Positions 13,162-22,085 of a DNA stretch of 34,401 nt are shown piece by piece. Source of the stretch: a virus; IMG/VR virus record IMGVR_UViG_3300040856_001660, positions 1-34,401 of that record; one strand, given 5' to 3'. Within the stretch, counting starts at the first letter, position 1; each line of letters starts with the position of its first letter. The notes under the pieces are model-generated. The model had not been told where the DNA came from, did no database searches, and worked only from the letters and a program-made list of their open reading frames with translations. The translations under genes and the position numbers were made by a program.

Positions 13162-15426
13162 CTAGAGCGTGTTAGACAGGGCCGAGCTCGTCGTCGGCGA
13201 GGTGGTCGCCGTCTCGATAAAGGTCGGGATGATTACGTCGATTCCGTTCGAGGTGTTGACCACCGTCTTCATGTGCAAGCGCTGGACAGTGGTCGAGGTG
13301 CCGTTGTTAAACGTCAGAAATGGCAGGTGCACCACATCGCCCACGATCTGCGGCTCGCAGGGCGTGATTGATGCGGACTCGAAACGCGCCAGCCGCGCCG
13401 TGGCGGTCACCACTCCCGCCGGGCTCTTGCGCAGCGTATAGGCCACCACGCCGCCGCCATTTGCCGCCACGGCGCTGCCAGAGCCTGCCGAGAAATTGAT
13501 CTCGACGGTGGCGCTCTGCTGGTTAGCCGTGAATTCAACCTGCACCGCGTCATAGTAGGTGTTCTCGGCCATGGAGCGAATCGAGTGATAACGCTCCTCG
13601 GCGAAAGCCTTGTCCCGCTGATCGCTGAGCTCGCGCCCCCGGGTGTTGCTGATTACTGGATCGGGAGCGGTGCCGCCGAAGGTGGTGGCCGAGGTGGTCG
13701 GCGTGAAGGTGCTGGTGCTCTTGGTGTTGCTGCGATTGATGCGAGCAAAAATGTGCACCTCGTGGGATGCCGTCCCCGTGCCGTTGTTATAGCTGCGCAT
13801 CATCAGTTTGGCTTGGGTGCCCGTGCCGGAGGCGATGTAGGGCTTCAGGGGAATGAAATCATTCGAGAAGCCATTTCCCTCGGTGCCGTTAAAGTTGGCA
13901 CTCAGGACGTTTGCGGTAAGGTTGCCGGCCTCATCCTTCTTGATGAAGTAAGACACCTTCCCGCCAGCGTCAGCTGCGACGCCGGTGAAGCCGGCCACGG
14001 CGAAGTTTAGATCGACGACCATGGATTCGTTATTGCCGGTGAAATCGATGGTAGCGACCTCATAGACGGCGCCGGATGAGGTAGCGTCGGCGAGGTTTGC
14101 GATCGACCAGTAGGTTTCATCGAAGAAAACGCCGTCATTTTGGTCGACCAGCTGGCGGGTCTGGAGCCCGCTGCCTGCCACAAAGTCCCGAAATCCGTTG
14201 GTCGAGCCGGTCGCGCCGGAGCCAGTAAAGAGCCAGTTTCGATCGGTGAAGGCGCCATCGAGCGTGCTGCCGCCGAAGGTGTTATCGCGAATCTCAAAGA
14301 AAGATTGCGTCACCGTGCCATCGGTGGCCACGATTGCCGGGGTCGGCGAACTGTCCAAATATAGCCAGTCGACGCCGCCGTCGCTCACGGTGCCCGTGAG
14401 GTGCGTGGGAGGCGTGGCACCCGTGGTGCCTGCGCCCTGCGCCTCATAGAAGGAAATCACGCCGCCGTTGTTATAGCGAAGGATTTGACCATCGGTCACC
14501 ACAAATCCCGCCGACCACTGGCCATGCTCGCCCGGCTCGAACACCATCCCCCGATAGGAGGTGTGCGTGGTCGTGTGCACCTGCCCGCCGTTCGAGGTGT
14601 TGTCTAGCTGCTCCATTAGGATGCCAGGCGTGCCCTCGGATTTGTGCAGAAAGCAATCGTGAATGGCGTTATCAAGGGAGGCGTTATCGTGGATAAACGC
14701 GCCGCCGTTGATGCGGTTCCCGATAAGGAAGCCTTGGATGTGTCCGATGGTCCAGGCGTTAGCGTAGCCATGGAGCCAAATGCCCGTGTTCACGTCAGTG
14801 ATGCGGAGGCCGTGCACGTTGTTGAAGTAGACAGCCCAGGTATCGCCGATCTGAGGCGCCTGGCAATGCAGGCCGATGTCGCGATCACCCGTGGTCTGGC
14901 CGTAAGCCTGCGGGCCGCTGATGTTGAAATCTTGAATGGTGTTATAGCTGACGTCAGCCGAGCCGACCGAGGACATCGAAAACATCCCCACCAGCACCAC
15001 GCCGTTGGGGCAGCGATTCTGAGAGGCGATGGTGGAGGTGGTCTGGCCCTGGCCTTTGAGGGTGCTGTATTGCCCCTTCACCCAAACCACCGGGTCGGTG
15101 TTCGCCGAGCTCGCGCTGTAGCGGGTGAGGGAGGTGTCAGCTGCGAGCTCTAAGCACTTCCGGTTCCCGATTTCGATCATGGTGTCGCAGCGATAGGTGC
15201 CCGGAGGAACAAAAACGTGGGCGTTCGCATCCAACGCGGCTTGGATCGCGGCGCTCGAGTCATTGGTTCCGGTCGGGTCGGCCCCATAAGACCGAGCGTC
15301 AGTGACCGGCATCAGCGTCGAATAGGCGACGTTTTTGGTGACGGTGCCGTCATTGATGATTAGCTTGTCAGTGGAGGCGGGGCCTTCCGCCAGCGTCGGC
15401 AGTGCTGAAATTTTAACGGTTGGCAT
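13162..15426 (-). CDS. Tailspike with pectate-lyase-fold beta-helix
   Basis: The 754-residue receptor-binding protein begins with a short anchor (MPTVKISALPTLAEGPASTD) typical of phage fibres that plug into the virion. A pectate-lyase-3 type N-cap follows (DARSYGADPTGTNDSSAAIQAALDA, then VFVPPGTYR at about 70-80). Next is a right-handed beta-helix region rich in Gly, Asn and Thr to roughly residue 430, then two related C-terminal beta domains (the YE/YDAVQVEFTAN-type segment appears twice). Such spikes often bind or cut surface polysaccharide, so depolymerase activity is possible. No catalytic residues can be named with confidence. Confidence 0.82.
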   Translation of the reverse strand: MPTVKISALPTLAEGPASTDKLIINDGTVTKNVAYSTLMPVTDARSYGADPTGTNDSSAAIQAALDANAHVFVPPGTYRCDTMIEIGNRKCLELAADTSLTRYSASSANTDPVVWVKGQYSTLKGQGQTTSTIASQNRCPNGVVLVGMFSMSSVGSADVSYNTIQDFNISGPQAYGQTTGDRDIGLHCQAPQIGDTWAVYFNNVHGLRITDVNTGIWLHGYANAWTIGHIQGFLIGNRINGGAFIHDNASLDNAIHDCFLHKSEGTPGILMEQLDNTSNGGQVHTTTHTSYRGMVFEPGEHGQWSAGFVVTDGQILRYNNGGVISFYEAQGAGTTGATPPTHLTGTVSDGGVDWLYLDSSPTPAIVATDGTVTQSFFEIRDNTFGGSTLDGAFTDRNWLFTGSGATGSTNGFRDFVAGSGLQTRQLVDQNDGVFFDETYWSIANLADATSSGAVYEVATIDFTGNNESMVVDLNFAVAGFTGVAADAGGKVSYFIKKDEAGNLTANVLSANFNGTEGNGFSNDFIPLKPYIASGTGTQAKLMMRSYNNGTGTASHEVHIFARINRSNTKSTSTFTPTTSATTFGGTAPDPVISNTRGRELSDQRDKAFAEERYHSIRSMAENTYYDAVQVEFTANQQSATVEINFSAGSGSAVAANGGGVVAYTLRKSPAGVVTATARLARFESASITPCEPQIVGDVVHLPFLTFNNGTSTTVQRLHMKTVVNTSNGIDVIIPTFIETATTSPTTSSALSNTL

Positions 15427-15429
15427 TTG

Positions 15430-15657
15430 TCACCCCATGATGATGATCGAACCCGACTCCGCTGCAATCAAATCGCCGGCCTCGGTGATGAGCTCAACCG
15501 GGGCCACGGCTTCGCCGCGCAGCGCAGAGTAGGGATCGGTATTGATGTCGATGCTGAAGTTGGTGGCACTGGTCACTGCGATGGCTGTGGTCACGATCCA
15601 GCCATAGCGTACATTCACGCGGTAATTGCCGTAACTCGGAAAACCCACGTCAATCAT
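15430..15657 (-). CDS. Small virion-associated protein (75 aa)
   Basis: The short beta-rich protein (FPSYGNYRVNVRYGWIVTTAIAV...) lacks a membrane signature of export and sits between the tailspike and an Ig-like accessory protein, overlapping the latter by 8 bases. It probably belongs to the tail tip or fibre complex. No family recognised. Confidence 0.5.
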   Translation of the reverse strand: MIDVGFPSYGNYRVNVRYGWIVTTAIAVTSATNFSIDINTDPYSALRGEAVAPVELITEAGDLIAAESGSIIIMG

Positions 15658-15967
15658 GGCTGATGTCCTCGAGGATGTTCACCTCGAAGGTGTTGGTGGA
15701 TAGCACCACGCTGTTATCATCCGTGAATTCGATGTCGCAGCGATGGCTGCCTGCCGTCCATGTGTCAGTCTGAGCCGCCGTTGCCGAAGCGGTAAAAACG
15801 CCATTCGTCGGATCAGTTTTTGTGATCGTTAGGGTCGCGATCAGCGTGTCATTGTTCCGAACCTGCGCGCGGATTCCCCAGCTGGTGATGTCAACCGGCA
15901 GCTGGTCATCCGTTAGAGTGACGACCCACTCAAAGGTGTCGCCTTGCTTGTGTGTCACGCTGCTCAT
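15650..15967 (-). CDS. BppU/Ig-like tail accessory protein
   Basis: The 105-residue protein begins HKQGDTFEWVVTL and alternates strand-like segments ending in VVLSTNTFEVNILED. This is the pattern of small baseplate-upper/fibre N-terminal domains that connect fibres to the tail tip. The same fold appears to form the N-terminal part of the protein at 31588-32181. It lies between the tailspike and glycine-rich fibres, supporting an adaptor role. Family call is by shape. Confidence 0.55.
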   Translation of the reverse strand: MSSVTHKQGDTFEWVVTLTDDQLPVDITSWGIRAQVRNNDTLIATLTITKTDPTNGVFTASATAAQTDTWTAGSHRCDIEFTDDNSVVLSTNTFEVNILEDISHD

Positions 15968-15994
15968 GGCGCCCTCCTGTCTGGATCGATTTTA

Positions 15995-17329
15995 TCATGA
16001 AAAGGTGACGGTATCGGATGCACCGGCTGCGGTGATTGTGTAGACGGTGTCTGTTCCAACCGTGGCAGAGGTTTGGGTGACGCCTGCGGTGAAAGACGCG
16101 GAGTAGCCAGTGGGAACCTTTAGGATAACCACGCCGGAGCCGCCTGCGCCCGACGCGCCACTGCCGCCCCCTGCCCCGCCGCCGCCGCCTGTATTGGCGG
16201 TCCCGGCAGAAGCTGGGGAATTGAATGCGCCAGTACCGCCCCCGTGAACAGCTATGCCGGTCGTCCCTCCAGTGCCGCTTCCGCCACCAGCTCGGCCAAC
16301 CGGAGAACCCGTAACGCTAGAAACGATCCCTAAGCCGCCGTCACCGCCGTCAGAACCTCCAGAAACATTCCCGTTATCACCAGGGCCGCCAGCACCGCCA
16401 CCGCCGCCCGAGCCGCTGGATGAGCCATAAACAATTCTGCCGGTGCCTCCAGCATAACCCTGGCCAGCGGTTCCGGTGCCGCCGGGAGACGTTAGCCCAG
16501 AGGTTCCTCCAGTGCCTGCGCCGCCGCCACCTGAGCCGCCAGTAGCGCCAGCGATAAGATTGAAGTCTCCACCTGATCCGCCGCCTGTGGAAGTTATCGA
16601 CGCAAAAACCGAGTCAGCGCCATCCCCCCCGCGATTGCCGCGAACAGCAGGAACACCATTCCCTCCTGCGCCAATAATTACGGAATACGGCGTGCCGAGA
16701 GCAAAAGTAAACGCCGACTCTGTAACCGCTCCACCGCCAGACGATTCACCAGTGACAGAGGATCGATACCCTCCGGCTCCGCCAGCACCACCAGACCCAC
16801 CGCCATTGGTATCTACGCTTCCCCCGCCGCCTCCAGCGATAACAATATATTCAAGCTCTTGCGGTATCGGCCCGTCGCTCAGGAATTGCCAATCGGTGCC
16901 GTCGTAGCCCTCATATCGGCTCTCGGTCGTGTTAAACCGCAAGCTCCCAGTCGAAGGCGAAGCGGGCCTCTGCGCCGTCGTACCCCTCGGCACGATCAGC
17001 TCGCCGTTGAAGATGATGGGGCCACTAAACGTGCCGCCCGTCACGGGGACGGCGGAGGCGATGGAGAAAACATCATAGACCACGATTTCGACGACATCCC
17101 CGGCACTGAGGGCCGTGAGGTTGCCGATGGTGTTCGCCGTGGCGGTGTCGTAGTCGGTGCCGGCCACGAGGATGACGCCATTGAGGGCGACATCGACATA
17201 GTTGCCATCGGAAAAGGCCAGGGTGTTGCTCGCATCGTCAGCGCCGGAGAGCGAAGTCTCGCCCCCAGTCGCCGTGAAATAGTATCGATTGCGAACGCCT
17301 ACCCCAGGCGCTTTCCCGATGTAGCTCAC
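15995..17329 (-). CDS. Glycine-rich tail fibre/adhesin, copy 1
   Basis: The 444-residue protein has three parts. Residues about 1-90 are a beta domain common in phage fibres (RNRYYFTATGGETSLSGADD...). A linker repeat follows (TTAQRPASPSTGSLRFNTTE, then YEGYDGTDWQFLSD at about 138-151). A long Gly-rich region from IVIAGGGGGS to about 400 comes next. The end is a conserved cap (SASFTAGVTQTSATVG...AAGASDTVTF). Gly-rich stretches of this kind form polyglycine-II helix sandwiches in adhesins such as phage S16 gp38, so a tip adhesin is likely. The cap and linker are shared with 17703-18785, and the cap also with 28891-29811. Confidence 0.72.
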   Translation of the reverse strand: MSYIGKAPGVGVRNRYYFTATGGETSLSGADDASNTLAFSDGNYVDVALNGVILVAGTDYDTATANTIGNLTALSAGDVVEIVVYDVFSIASAVPVTGGTFSGPIIFNGELIVPRGTTAQRPASPSTGSLRFNTTESRYEGYDGTDWQFLSDGPIPQELEYIVIAGGGGGSVDTNGGGSGGAGGAGGYRSSVTGESSGGGAVTESAFTFALGTPYSVIIGAGGNGVPAVRGNRGGDGADSVFASITSTGGGSGGDFNLIAGATGGSGGGGAGTGGTSGLTSPGGTGTAGQGYAGGTGRIVYGSSSGSGGGGGAGGPGDNGNVSGGSDGGDGGLGIVSSVTGSPVGRAGGGSGTGGTTGIAVHGGGTGAFNSPASAGTANTGGGGGAGGGSGASGAGGSGVVILKVPTGYSASFTAGVTQTSATVGTDTVYTITAAGASDTVTFS

Positions 17330-17700
17330 GGAGTGGGCTCCTCGACCACCACCCAGCTGGTGGTGTCCTCATCCCATCGATAAATCTGATCATCCTCCGG
17401 CATCGGCACGGGCGCCTCCCAGAGGCAGCTGTCCTCGTTCAGGGTCCAGCTGGCGAAGGGGCGCGGCGGGATGAAGGCATCGCGCACGCTGTCCCAGGTG
17501 TAGCCGATCCCGGGATAGTTTTTTCGGAAAGGCGTGCCGCCATTCGCGTGAACGCCGCCATAGGTGTTATAGGAGCACCGAATAGCGCCGTAATACTCCT
17601 CCCAGGAGCTCACGCCCTCGGGCAGCGGATCGTCATCATTCTTACCGACGACCACCTGGGTCACGATATTTCGTCCATCGACGTAAGCATAATGTGCCAT
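17326..17700 (-). CDS. Virion-associated protein between fibre genes (124 aa)
   Basis: The protein begins MAHYAYVDGRNIVTQVVVGKND and contains AIRCSYNTYGGVHANGGTPF and a Trp-rich end (YRWDEDTTSWVVVEE). This pattern occurs in structural proteins of many marine and T4-like phages near fibres. It starts after GGAG a short distance upstream and overlaps the next gene in an ATGA. A role as fibre adaptor or attachment factor is inferred; biochemical function unknown. Confidence 0.62.
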   Translation of the reverse strand: MAHYAYVDGRNIVTQVVVGKNDDDPLPEGVSSWEEYYGAIRCSYNTYGGVHANGGTPFRKNYPGIGYTWDSVRDAFIPPRPFASWTLNEDSCLWEAPVPMPEDDQIYRWDEDTTSWVVVEEPTP

Positions 17701-17702
17701 TT

Positions 17703-18785
17703 TTAAGCCACTCCAAAAGTCACTGTGTCACTCGCCCCAGCGGCGGTAATAGTATAAACGGTGTCCGATCCAACGGTGGAGGAGGTTTGCGTCACCCCTG
17801 CGGAGAATGTTGCGGAGTAGGCCGAGGGGATGCGGAGAATGACTACGCCGGAACCGCCGGAAGCACCTCGTGCAGGATCAGCGCCGTCAAGATTTCTTAC
17901 GCCGCCACCACCGCCGCCGCCCAAATTTGCCGTTCCTGCCGTGGCGTTTCCTGTTGGGTTGGTATAGTTTCCATTGTAACCGCCACCAGTGCCCCCTCCG
18001 CCTGCTCCTCCAACCCCGACTGTCCCATAGATGCCAGTGCCATACCCAAGCCCGCCACCGCCGCCACCACCAGCATAAAAAACGCTAGCCCCCGTGATGG
18101 AGGAGGACAGACCGTCGCCACCGTTCCCCGAGGCGTAATTTCCGCCATTCAGACTTCCCGGGTCACCTGCCGCACCCGCTCCACCACCGCCACCGGCTCC
18201 CTGCTCGGTACTTCCGGCAGGGCCTCCATCATTTCCTTGCCCTGCGATCCCTGCACCGCCCGACAGAATTCGGTATCCAGAACCGCCGCCAGAACCGCCA
18301 GCCGAGCCAATCCCAGCCCCAGTGCCGCCACCACCACCACCCGATGAGACGATAGTGCTAAAGGCGGAAGAAGCGCCGTTCAACCCGCCGCCATTGTTTC
18401 CGCCAGCAGAGCCTCCGGCGCCAACGGTCAGGGCGTAGGCGACAGAAAGGGCAAAGTCTTGCGTGCTGGCCAACATCCCACCAGCGCCACCCCCGCCTCC
18501 ACCGACGTAACCGCCGGTATTGGAATACCCCCCTCCGCCACCACCGCCAGCGATCACAAGATATTGGGCGGAAACGCTGGGCGCATCGCTCAGAGACGCC
18601 CACTGGAGCCCGTTGTATCCCTCATACCGCTGCTCGGTGGTGTTGAATCGAACACTCCCCGTCGCAGGCGAAGCAGGGCGCTCAGCGGTGGTGCCAGCAG
18701 GGAGCACCATGCGGCTGGTCACCGTGAGCTCATCGGTCGAGGCGATCGCTAGAGAGACTGCTGGCGGCTGTCCGAGATAGGCCAT
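17703..18785 (-). CDS. Glycine-rich tail fibre/adhesin, copy 2
   Basis: The 360-residue paralogue of 15995-17329 lacks that protein's first beta domain. A short anchor (AYLGQPPAVSLAIASTDELT) leads into the same linker (GTTAERPASPATGSVRFNTT, YEGYNGLQWASLSD), the YLVIAGGGGGGG stretch, about 230 residues of Gly-rich repeats, and the cap YSATFSAGVTQTSSTVG...AAGASDTVTFGVA. Two adhesins with the same architecture but different Gly-rich cores suggest alternative receptors or a heteromeric tip. It overlaps the next gene by one base. Confidence 0.72.
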   Translation of the reverse strand: MAYLGQPPAVSLAIASTDELTVTSRMVLPAGTTAERPASPATGSVRFNTTEQRYEGYNGLQWASLSDAPSVSAQYLVIAGGGGGGGYSNTGGYVGGGGGGAGGMLASTQDFALSVAYALTVGAGGSAGGNNGGGLNGASSAFSTIVSSGGGGGGTGAGIGSAGGSGGGSGYRILSGGAGIAGQGNDGGPAGSTEQGAGGGGGAGAAGDPGSLNGGNYASGNGGDGLSSSITGASVFYAGGGGGGGLGYGTGIYGTVGVGGAGGGGTGGGYNGNYTNPTGNATAGTANLGGGGGGGVRNLDGADPARGASGGSGVVILRIPSAYSATFSAGVTQTSSTVGSDTVYTITAAGASDTVTFGVA

Positions 18786-19129
18786 CAGACAATATCCAAA
18801 TGGCTGAGCACAACGTCAGCGCTCGAGGCCGCGCTGCTCGTCACCTTGATCGCATCACCCGGCTCGAGAACCACCTTTTGATCGCCGCCGATCACGATGA
18901 TCGAGCCCCCTACGGGCACCGGCGCAGCCTTCACGATGTAAACGCTGTCCTCTGCCCCAGAGGTGCGCCCGCTCGCGTCCAGCTGCACGTCGATGGTGAT
19001 CTGGCTGGTGTCGATGTTGGCGACGGACAGGCCAATGATGGTCACCTCGGTCGCGCTCGGGCAGGTCAGGATCGTCGAAGGGCTTGTGCCGACGCCGGTG
19101 CTGGTTTCGCTCAGAAAGAAATTGGCCAT
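18785..19129 (-). CDS. Small beta-rich virion protein (114 aa)
   Basis: The protein is mostly beta strand and Ser/Thr-rich (MANFFLSETSTGVGTSPSTI, IIVIGGDQKVVLEPGDAIKV near residue 80). Similar proteins are found next to fibre or host-recognition genes of phages infecting marine bacteria. It is placed between the J-like tip protein and the glycine-rich fibre, so it may connect them. Function not established. Confidence 0.58.
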   Translation of the reverse strand: MANFFLSETSTGVGTSPSTILTCPSATEVTIIGLSVANIDTSQITIDVQLDASGRTSGAEDSVYIVKAAPVPVGGSIIVIGGDQKVVLEPGDAIKVTSSAASSADVVLSHLDIV

Positions 19130-19132
19130 GGT

Positions 19133-21043
19133 TTACCCCAGAGCGATGGCGAAGGCGAGGCCGGCATCGCCGCCAAAAACCCCCGCGTCATCATTAAGCT
19201 GGCTAGTGTTGATCTGCCCCGCCGTCGCCGTAACCGTCGAGGTGTCGGAGTCGGGATTTCGCCGCGACTCTTCGCCCTCGATGTCGACCGCGCGGACCCA
19301 ATAAAAGCGCGTGGTGCCGCTAGCGAGCTCGTGGCGGAAGCGCGTGCCGCGCACCTGCCCCACCTCTACCGCGTTTGCCCATTGATCATCGGCCGAAGCA
19401 TAGATCGCGATTTCATCATAGGCCGAAGGGATCGTGGGCGCCGTCCACTCAAGCAGGATACCCTCCTCCTCCGGCGTTGCCGTGAGGCTGGAGGGTGCAG
19501 GGACCACGGTGGTGCCGAAAACAATGGTGCCAGCTGCCGTGCGCGTGCTGTATTCCGCGAGCTCCGGGTCGGCGTAGGCTTCCGGCGCGTCCTCTTTGAT
19601 CGTGAGCACAAAGCCTTTTTCTGGATCAAAGGACCACGCCTCGACCACGAAAACCTTCGCCGACCAGCCGAGCTCACTGATCGTCAGCGTGATTCGATCC
19701 CCTACGCCCACCTTCAGCGCCTGCCAGTTAAGCGGGATCACCGCCGTGATTTGCTGATTGTTTAGGTTCAGGGTGCGATAGCCCAGCCGCTGCGCCATGT
19801 GCTCATCATCTGTCATGGGCAGAACGAGGTTGGTGGTGAGCTCCTGCCCACCGTCCCGCGTGTTCAAATAGGTCGCATCCTGCACGCGCAAAAACTGCGT
19901 CGCCGCATAGTCCTGATCGGGGTCGACGAAGGTGCCTCTGATGGTGTTGAAGCGCTGAGCTCGAGGACGCTCGGGCTGCACCTGCACCTCGCCCACGATG
20001 TCATCCTCAGTGAAGGCGAAGGAGGGCGCTTCATAGGCGGCCGCTCGGATGCGGTATTTGCCGCCGGACCATGTGAGCGTGCCCGCCATCGAGGAAAGCA
20101 GGCTGCGGATATTGTCGGCGTACTCGGTGCCGGTGTCGAGGACGCCGTTGCAGCTGAAGCGCTTGGTCACGGCGCCAGCTGGCACCGTCACGGTGGCGTC
20201 GCAATAGTCAGCGGCGGTCGCCACCATGGCCCAGTCGATCTCGTCGTAGGTGATGCCTTCCGCACCCATCCCGAGATCGGCGTCGAAAAGGTAGTCGGCA
20301 AGGCAAAGGGCAGGATTATCTGACCATTCCCAAGTGCTAGGGTCAGCTAAACGGTGCGCTCCTGATCCGCCATTGGTGGAATCGAGGCGAGGATCGTAAA
20401 CCTTCTTTCCCTTGACCACGGCGCGGATGTTCTGCGGCGCGCCATTCGACCAAACGCCTTCGCCGGTAGCCGTCCCGAGCTCGAAGGCGGAGACGATGTA
20501 GCAAACGCCTCGGCCATCATGCGCGCCGGTCCAGTCGGAAAACTCGGAAGATAGCTGCGTAATCTCGCCCTGGATGTCAGCCCCAAGGCGCCGATAAAAG
20601 TTGGTGACCTCATTGGACCCGATGGGACCATAGGTGCCGCTGGTGACGCCCCCGGTCCCCTCCCAGTCGATGATCGAGGAGGGAATCTCATCGCCGTCGA
20701 GCCAGATCGCCTCGATGTCCTCGCACTCATGAGAGACCAGGCTCACCACCGTCCATAGGGTGTTATTGTCGCTCGTGCCCGTGGTGGCCTTGGTGTTTGT
20801 GTAGACCACCGGGCCGGAAACCCTAGCGCGTCCGTAGACGATCTTGCAGGGCTCGACGGCCGATCGAATCATGGCATCGCGAGGCGCTGCGGCAGCTGCC
20901 TTGCGGGCGTCGGATTCTTGTTTCTTCTGATAGCTCGCCATGAGGGCGATGTCGGTGACGGCTGCGACGGCCGTGATGGTCGCCGCCGTTGCGCCACTAA
21001 CGCCGGTTGCTGCGATGATGATTTGGGCAACCGCCTGAGCCAT
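19133..21043 (-). CDS. Tail tip protein J-like (central hub/host specificity)
   Basis: The 636-residue protein has an N-terminal hydrophobic segment (QIIIAATGVSGATAATITAVAAV), then the J-like core with IVYGRARVSGPVVYTNT, WTVVSLVSHECEDIEAIWLDGD and the LCLADYLFDADLGMGAEG and YCDATVTVP motifs. A fibronectin-III-like domain lies at about residues 515-605, and a short C-terminal tail follows. J-type proteins cap the tail, contact the receptor and carry side fibres. It is shorter than lambda J (1,132 aa), and receptor binding is probably taken over by the fibre genes downstream. Confidence 0.82.
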   Translation of the reverse strand: MAQAVAQIIIAATGVSGATAATITAVAAVTDIALMASYQKKQESDARKAAAAAPRDAMIRSAVEPCKIVYGRARVSGPVVYTNTKATTGTSDNNTLWTVVSLVSHECEDIEAIWLDGDEIPSSIIDWEGTGGVTSGTYGPIGSNEVTNFYRRLGADIQGEITQLSSEFSDWTGAHDGRGVCYIVSAFELGTATGEGVWSNGAPQNIRAVVKGKKVYDPRLDSTNGGSGAHRLADPSTWEWSDNPALCLADYLFDADLGMGAEGITYDEIDWAMVATAADYCDATVTVPAGAVTKRFSCNGVLDTGTEYADNIRSLLSSMAGTLTWSGGKYRIRAAAYEAPSFAFTEDDIVGEVQVQPERPRAQRFNTIRGTFVDPDQDYAATQFLRVQDATYLNTRDGGQELTTNLVLPMTDDEHMAQRLGYRTLNLNNQQITAVIPLNWQALKVGVGDRITLTISELGWSAKVFVVEAWSFDPEKGFVLTIKEDAPEAYADPELAEYSTRTAAGTIVFGTTVVPAPSSLTATPEEEGILLEWTAPTIPSAYDEIAIYASADDQWANAVEVGQVRGTRFRHELASGTTRFYWVRAVDIEGEESRRNPDSDTSTVTATAGQINTSQLNDDAGVFGGDAGLAFAIALG

Positions 21044-21432
21044 CAGATTCTCCAGCCCTCGAGGGCGTAGCGCAGAGGCGCGCGATAGAGCCCGACCTTG
21101 AGCGGGACCAGGGCGCCGTCAGGGACGCGAACGCCAGCGATCTCGCCCACACCTGGCAATTTTAGCAAAAGCACGTCCGCCGTGCTGGTCTGCTCCACCG
21201 AGACCGACGGGCCGAGAATGTGGCTTAGGAGGCCCACTAGCCCGCCATGTCGGGCCATGATGGCCTCAGCCTCCTCCTGGCTTGAGTAGGCGAGCTCCGG
21301 CGCTGGATCGATGCCCCTGAAAGCCTCAAATACGGCCCTAGCCAGCTGACAGCAGTCGAGGCGCCCCCATGCAAAGGGCTGGTCGCCAAAAGCCCGCGTG
21401 ACGCTCCTGACGGCCTCCTCGCGGGTGCTCAT
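21043..21432 (-). CDS. NlpC/P60-like (DUF6950) tail tip protein
   Basis: The 129-residue protein begins with MSTREEAVRSVTRAFGDQPFAW and has the cysteine motif WGRLDCCQLARAVFEAFRGIDPA near residues 22-42, typical of the NlpC/P60-like DUF6950 tail protein. In lambda-like phages the K/I-type protein at this position assists tail tip assembly or local peptidoglycan opening. The Cys is in place, but whether it is catalytic is not known. It overlaps both neighbours by 1-4 bases. Confidence 0.78.
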   Translation of the reverse strand: MSTREEAVRSVTRAFGDQPFAWGRLDCCQLARAVFEAFRGIDPAPELAYSSQEEAEAIMARHGGLVGLLSHILGPSVSVEQTSTADVLLLKLPGVGEIAGVRVPDGALVPLKVGLYRAPLRYALEGWRI

Positions 21433-22085
21433 CGCATCTTGAAATAGGTGGGGCCGCCGATGCCCCCAGCGCCAAAGGCGGTCGCGGATTGGCCGCTAAA
21501 ACTTTGCGTGCGCCCGCCCCAACGGAATTTGGCATCGAGCATTTGGGGCAAATACTCATAAAACTGATCACCAGAGAATTCGGCCTGGTGGTCCGCGTCA
21601 TTCTGGAGCCGACCGTTAATCTTCTCGAAGGCTGCCAGCTGGCTCTCGCAGGTCACCCGGATCACGCTCTCGGCGCCAATAGCCACTTGCAGGTCGTCAA
21701 CATAGCCCGCCCACATAGGATGCGGGTCATCGATCAAGGTGCGGTCGGCATCGAGCAAGCCCACGAGGATGCGCACGGTGCGAAGCACGCTATTATCCGT
21801 CAGAACCTGCGATGCGATGGTGGTGTCGATGCCGCTCAGCATGAGCTCTACCGAATAGGGCGAAACATCACGCCCCTCGTCGATCTTGCTAATCCCGCCG
21901 AAGTCGCCAACGCCATCGAAGGTGCGGATGACGCCATCCCAGTCGTTTGCTGTTATCGACCCAATGTCATCGTGCAAATAGAGCGTGCCGGTAGGCGCAT
22001 CAAAGGCTAGCTCCACAAAGACCACTGGGCGAATAACGACGCCATCGAGCGCCGTCGCGTTGGCGGAGCTCAGGCCACGGGTCAT
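21429..22085 (-). CDS. Tail hub protein, DUF2163/BR0599-like
   Basis: The 218-residue protein opens with MTRGLSSANATALDGVVIRPVV and has FVELAFDAPTGTLYLHDD and VSPYSVELMLSGI, then a region ending in ADHQAEFSGDQFYEYLPQMLD. This is the pattern of the phage BR0599/DUF2163 hub family that joins the distal tail protein to the tip. It fits the order tape measure, distal tail, hub, NlpC, J. Confidence 0.75.
   Translation of the reverse strand: MTRGLSSANATALDGVVIRPVVFVELAFDAPTGTLYLHDDIGSITANDWDGVIRTFDGVGDFGGISKIDEGRDVSPYSVELMLSGIDTTIASQVLTDNSVLRTVRILVGLLDADRTLIDDPHPMWAGYVDDLQVAIGAESVIRVTCESQLAAFEKINGRLQNDADHQAEFSGDQFYEYLPQMLDAKFRWGGRTQSFSGQSATAFGAGGIGGPTYFKMR

Noticed and set aside
16476-16907. Proline-rich plus-strand frame
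   Set aside because: It is the reverse of the glycine-rich fibre coding sequence: GGN codons read as CCN produce an artificial polyproline protein.
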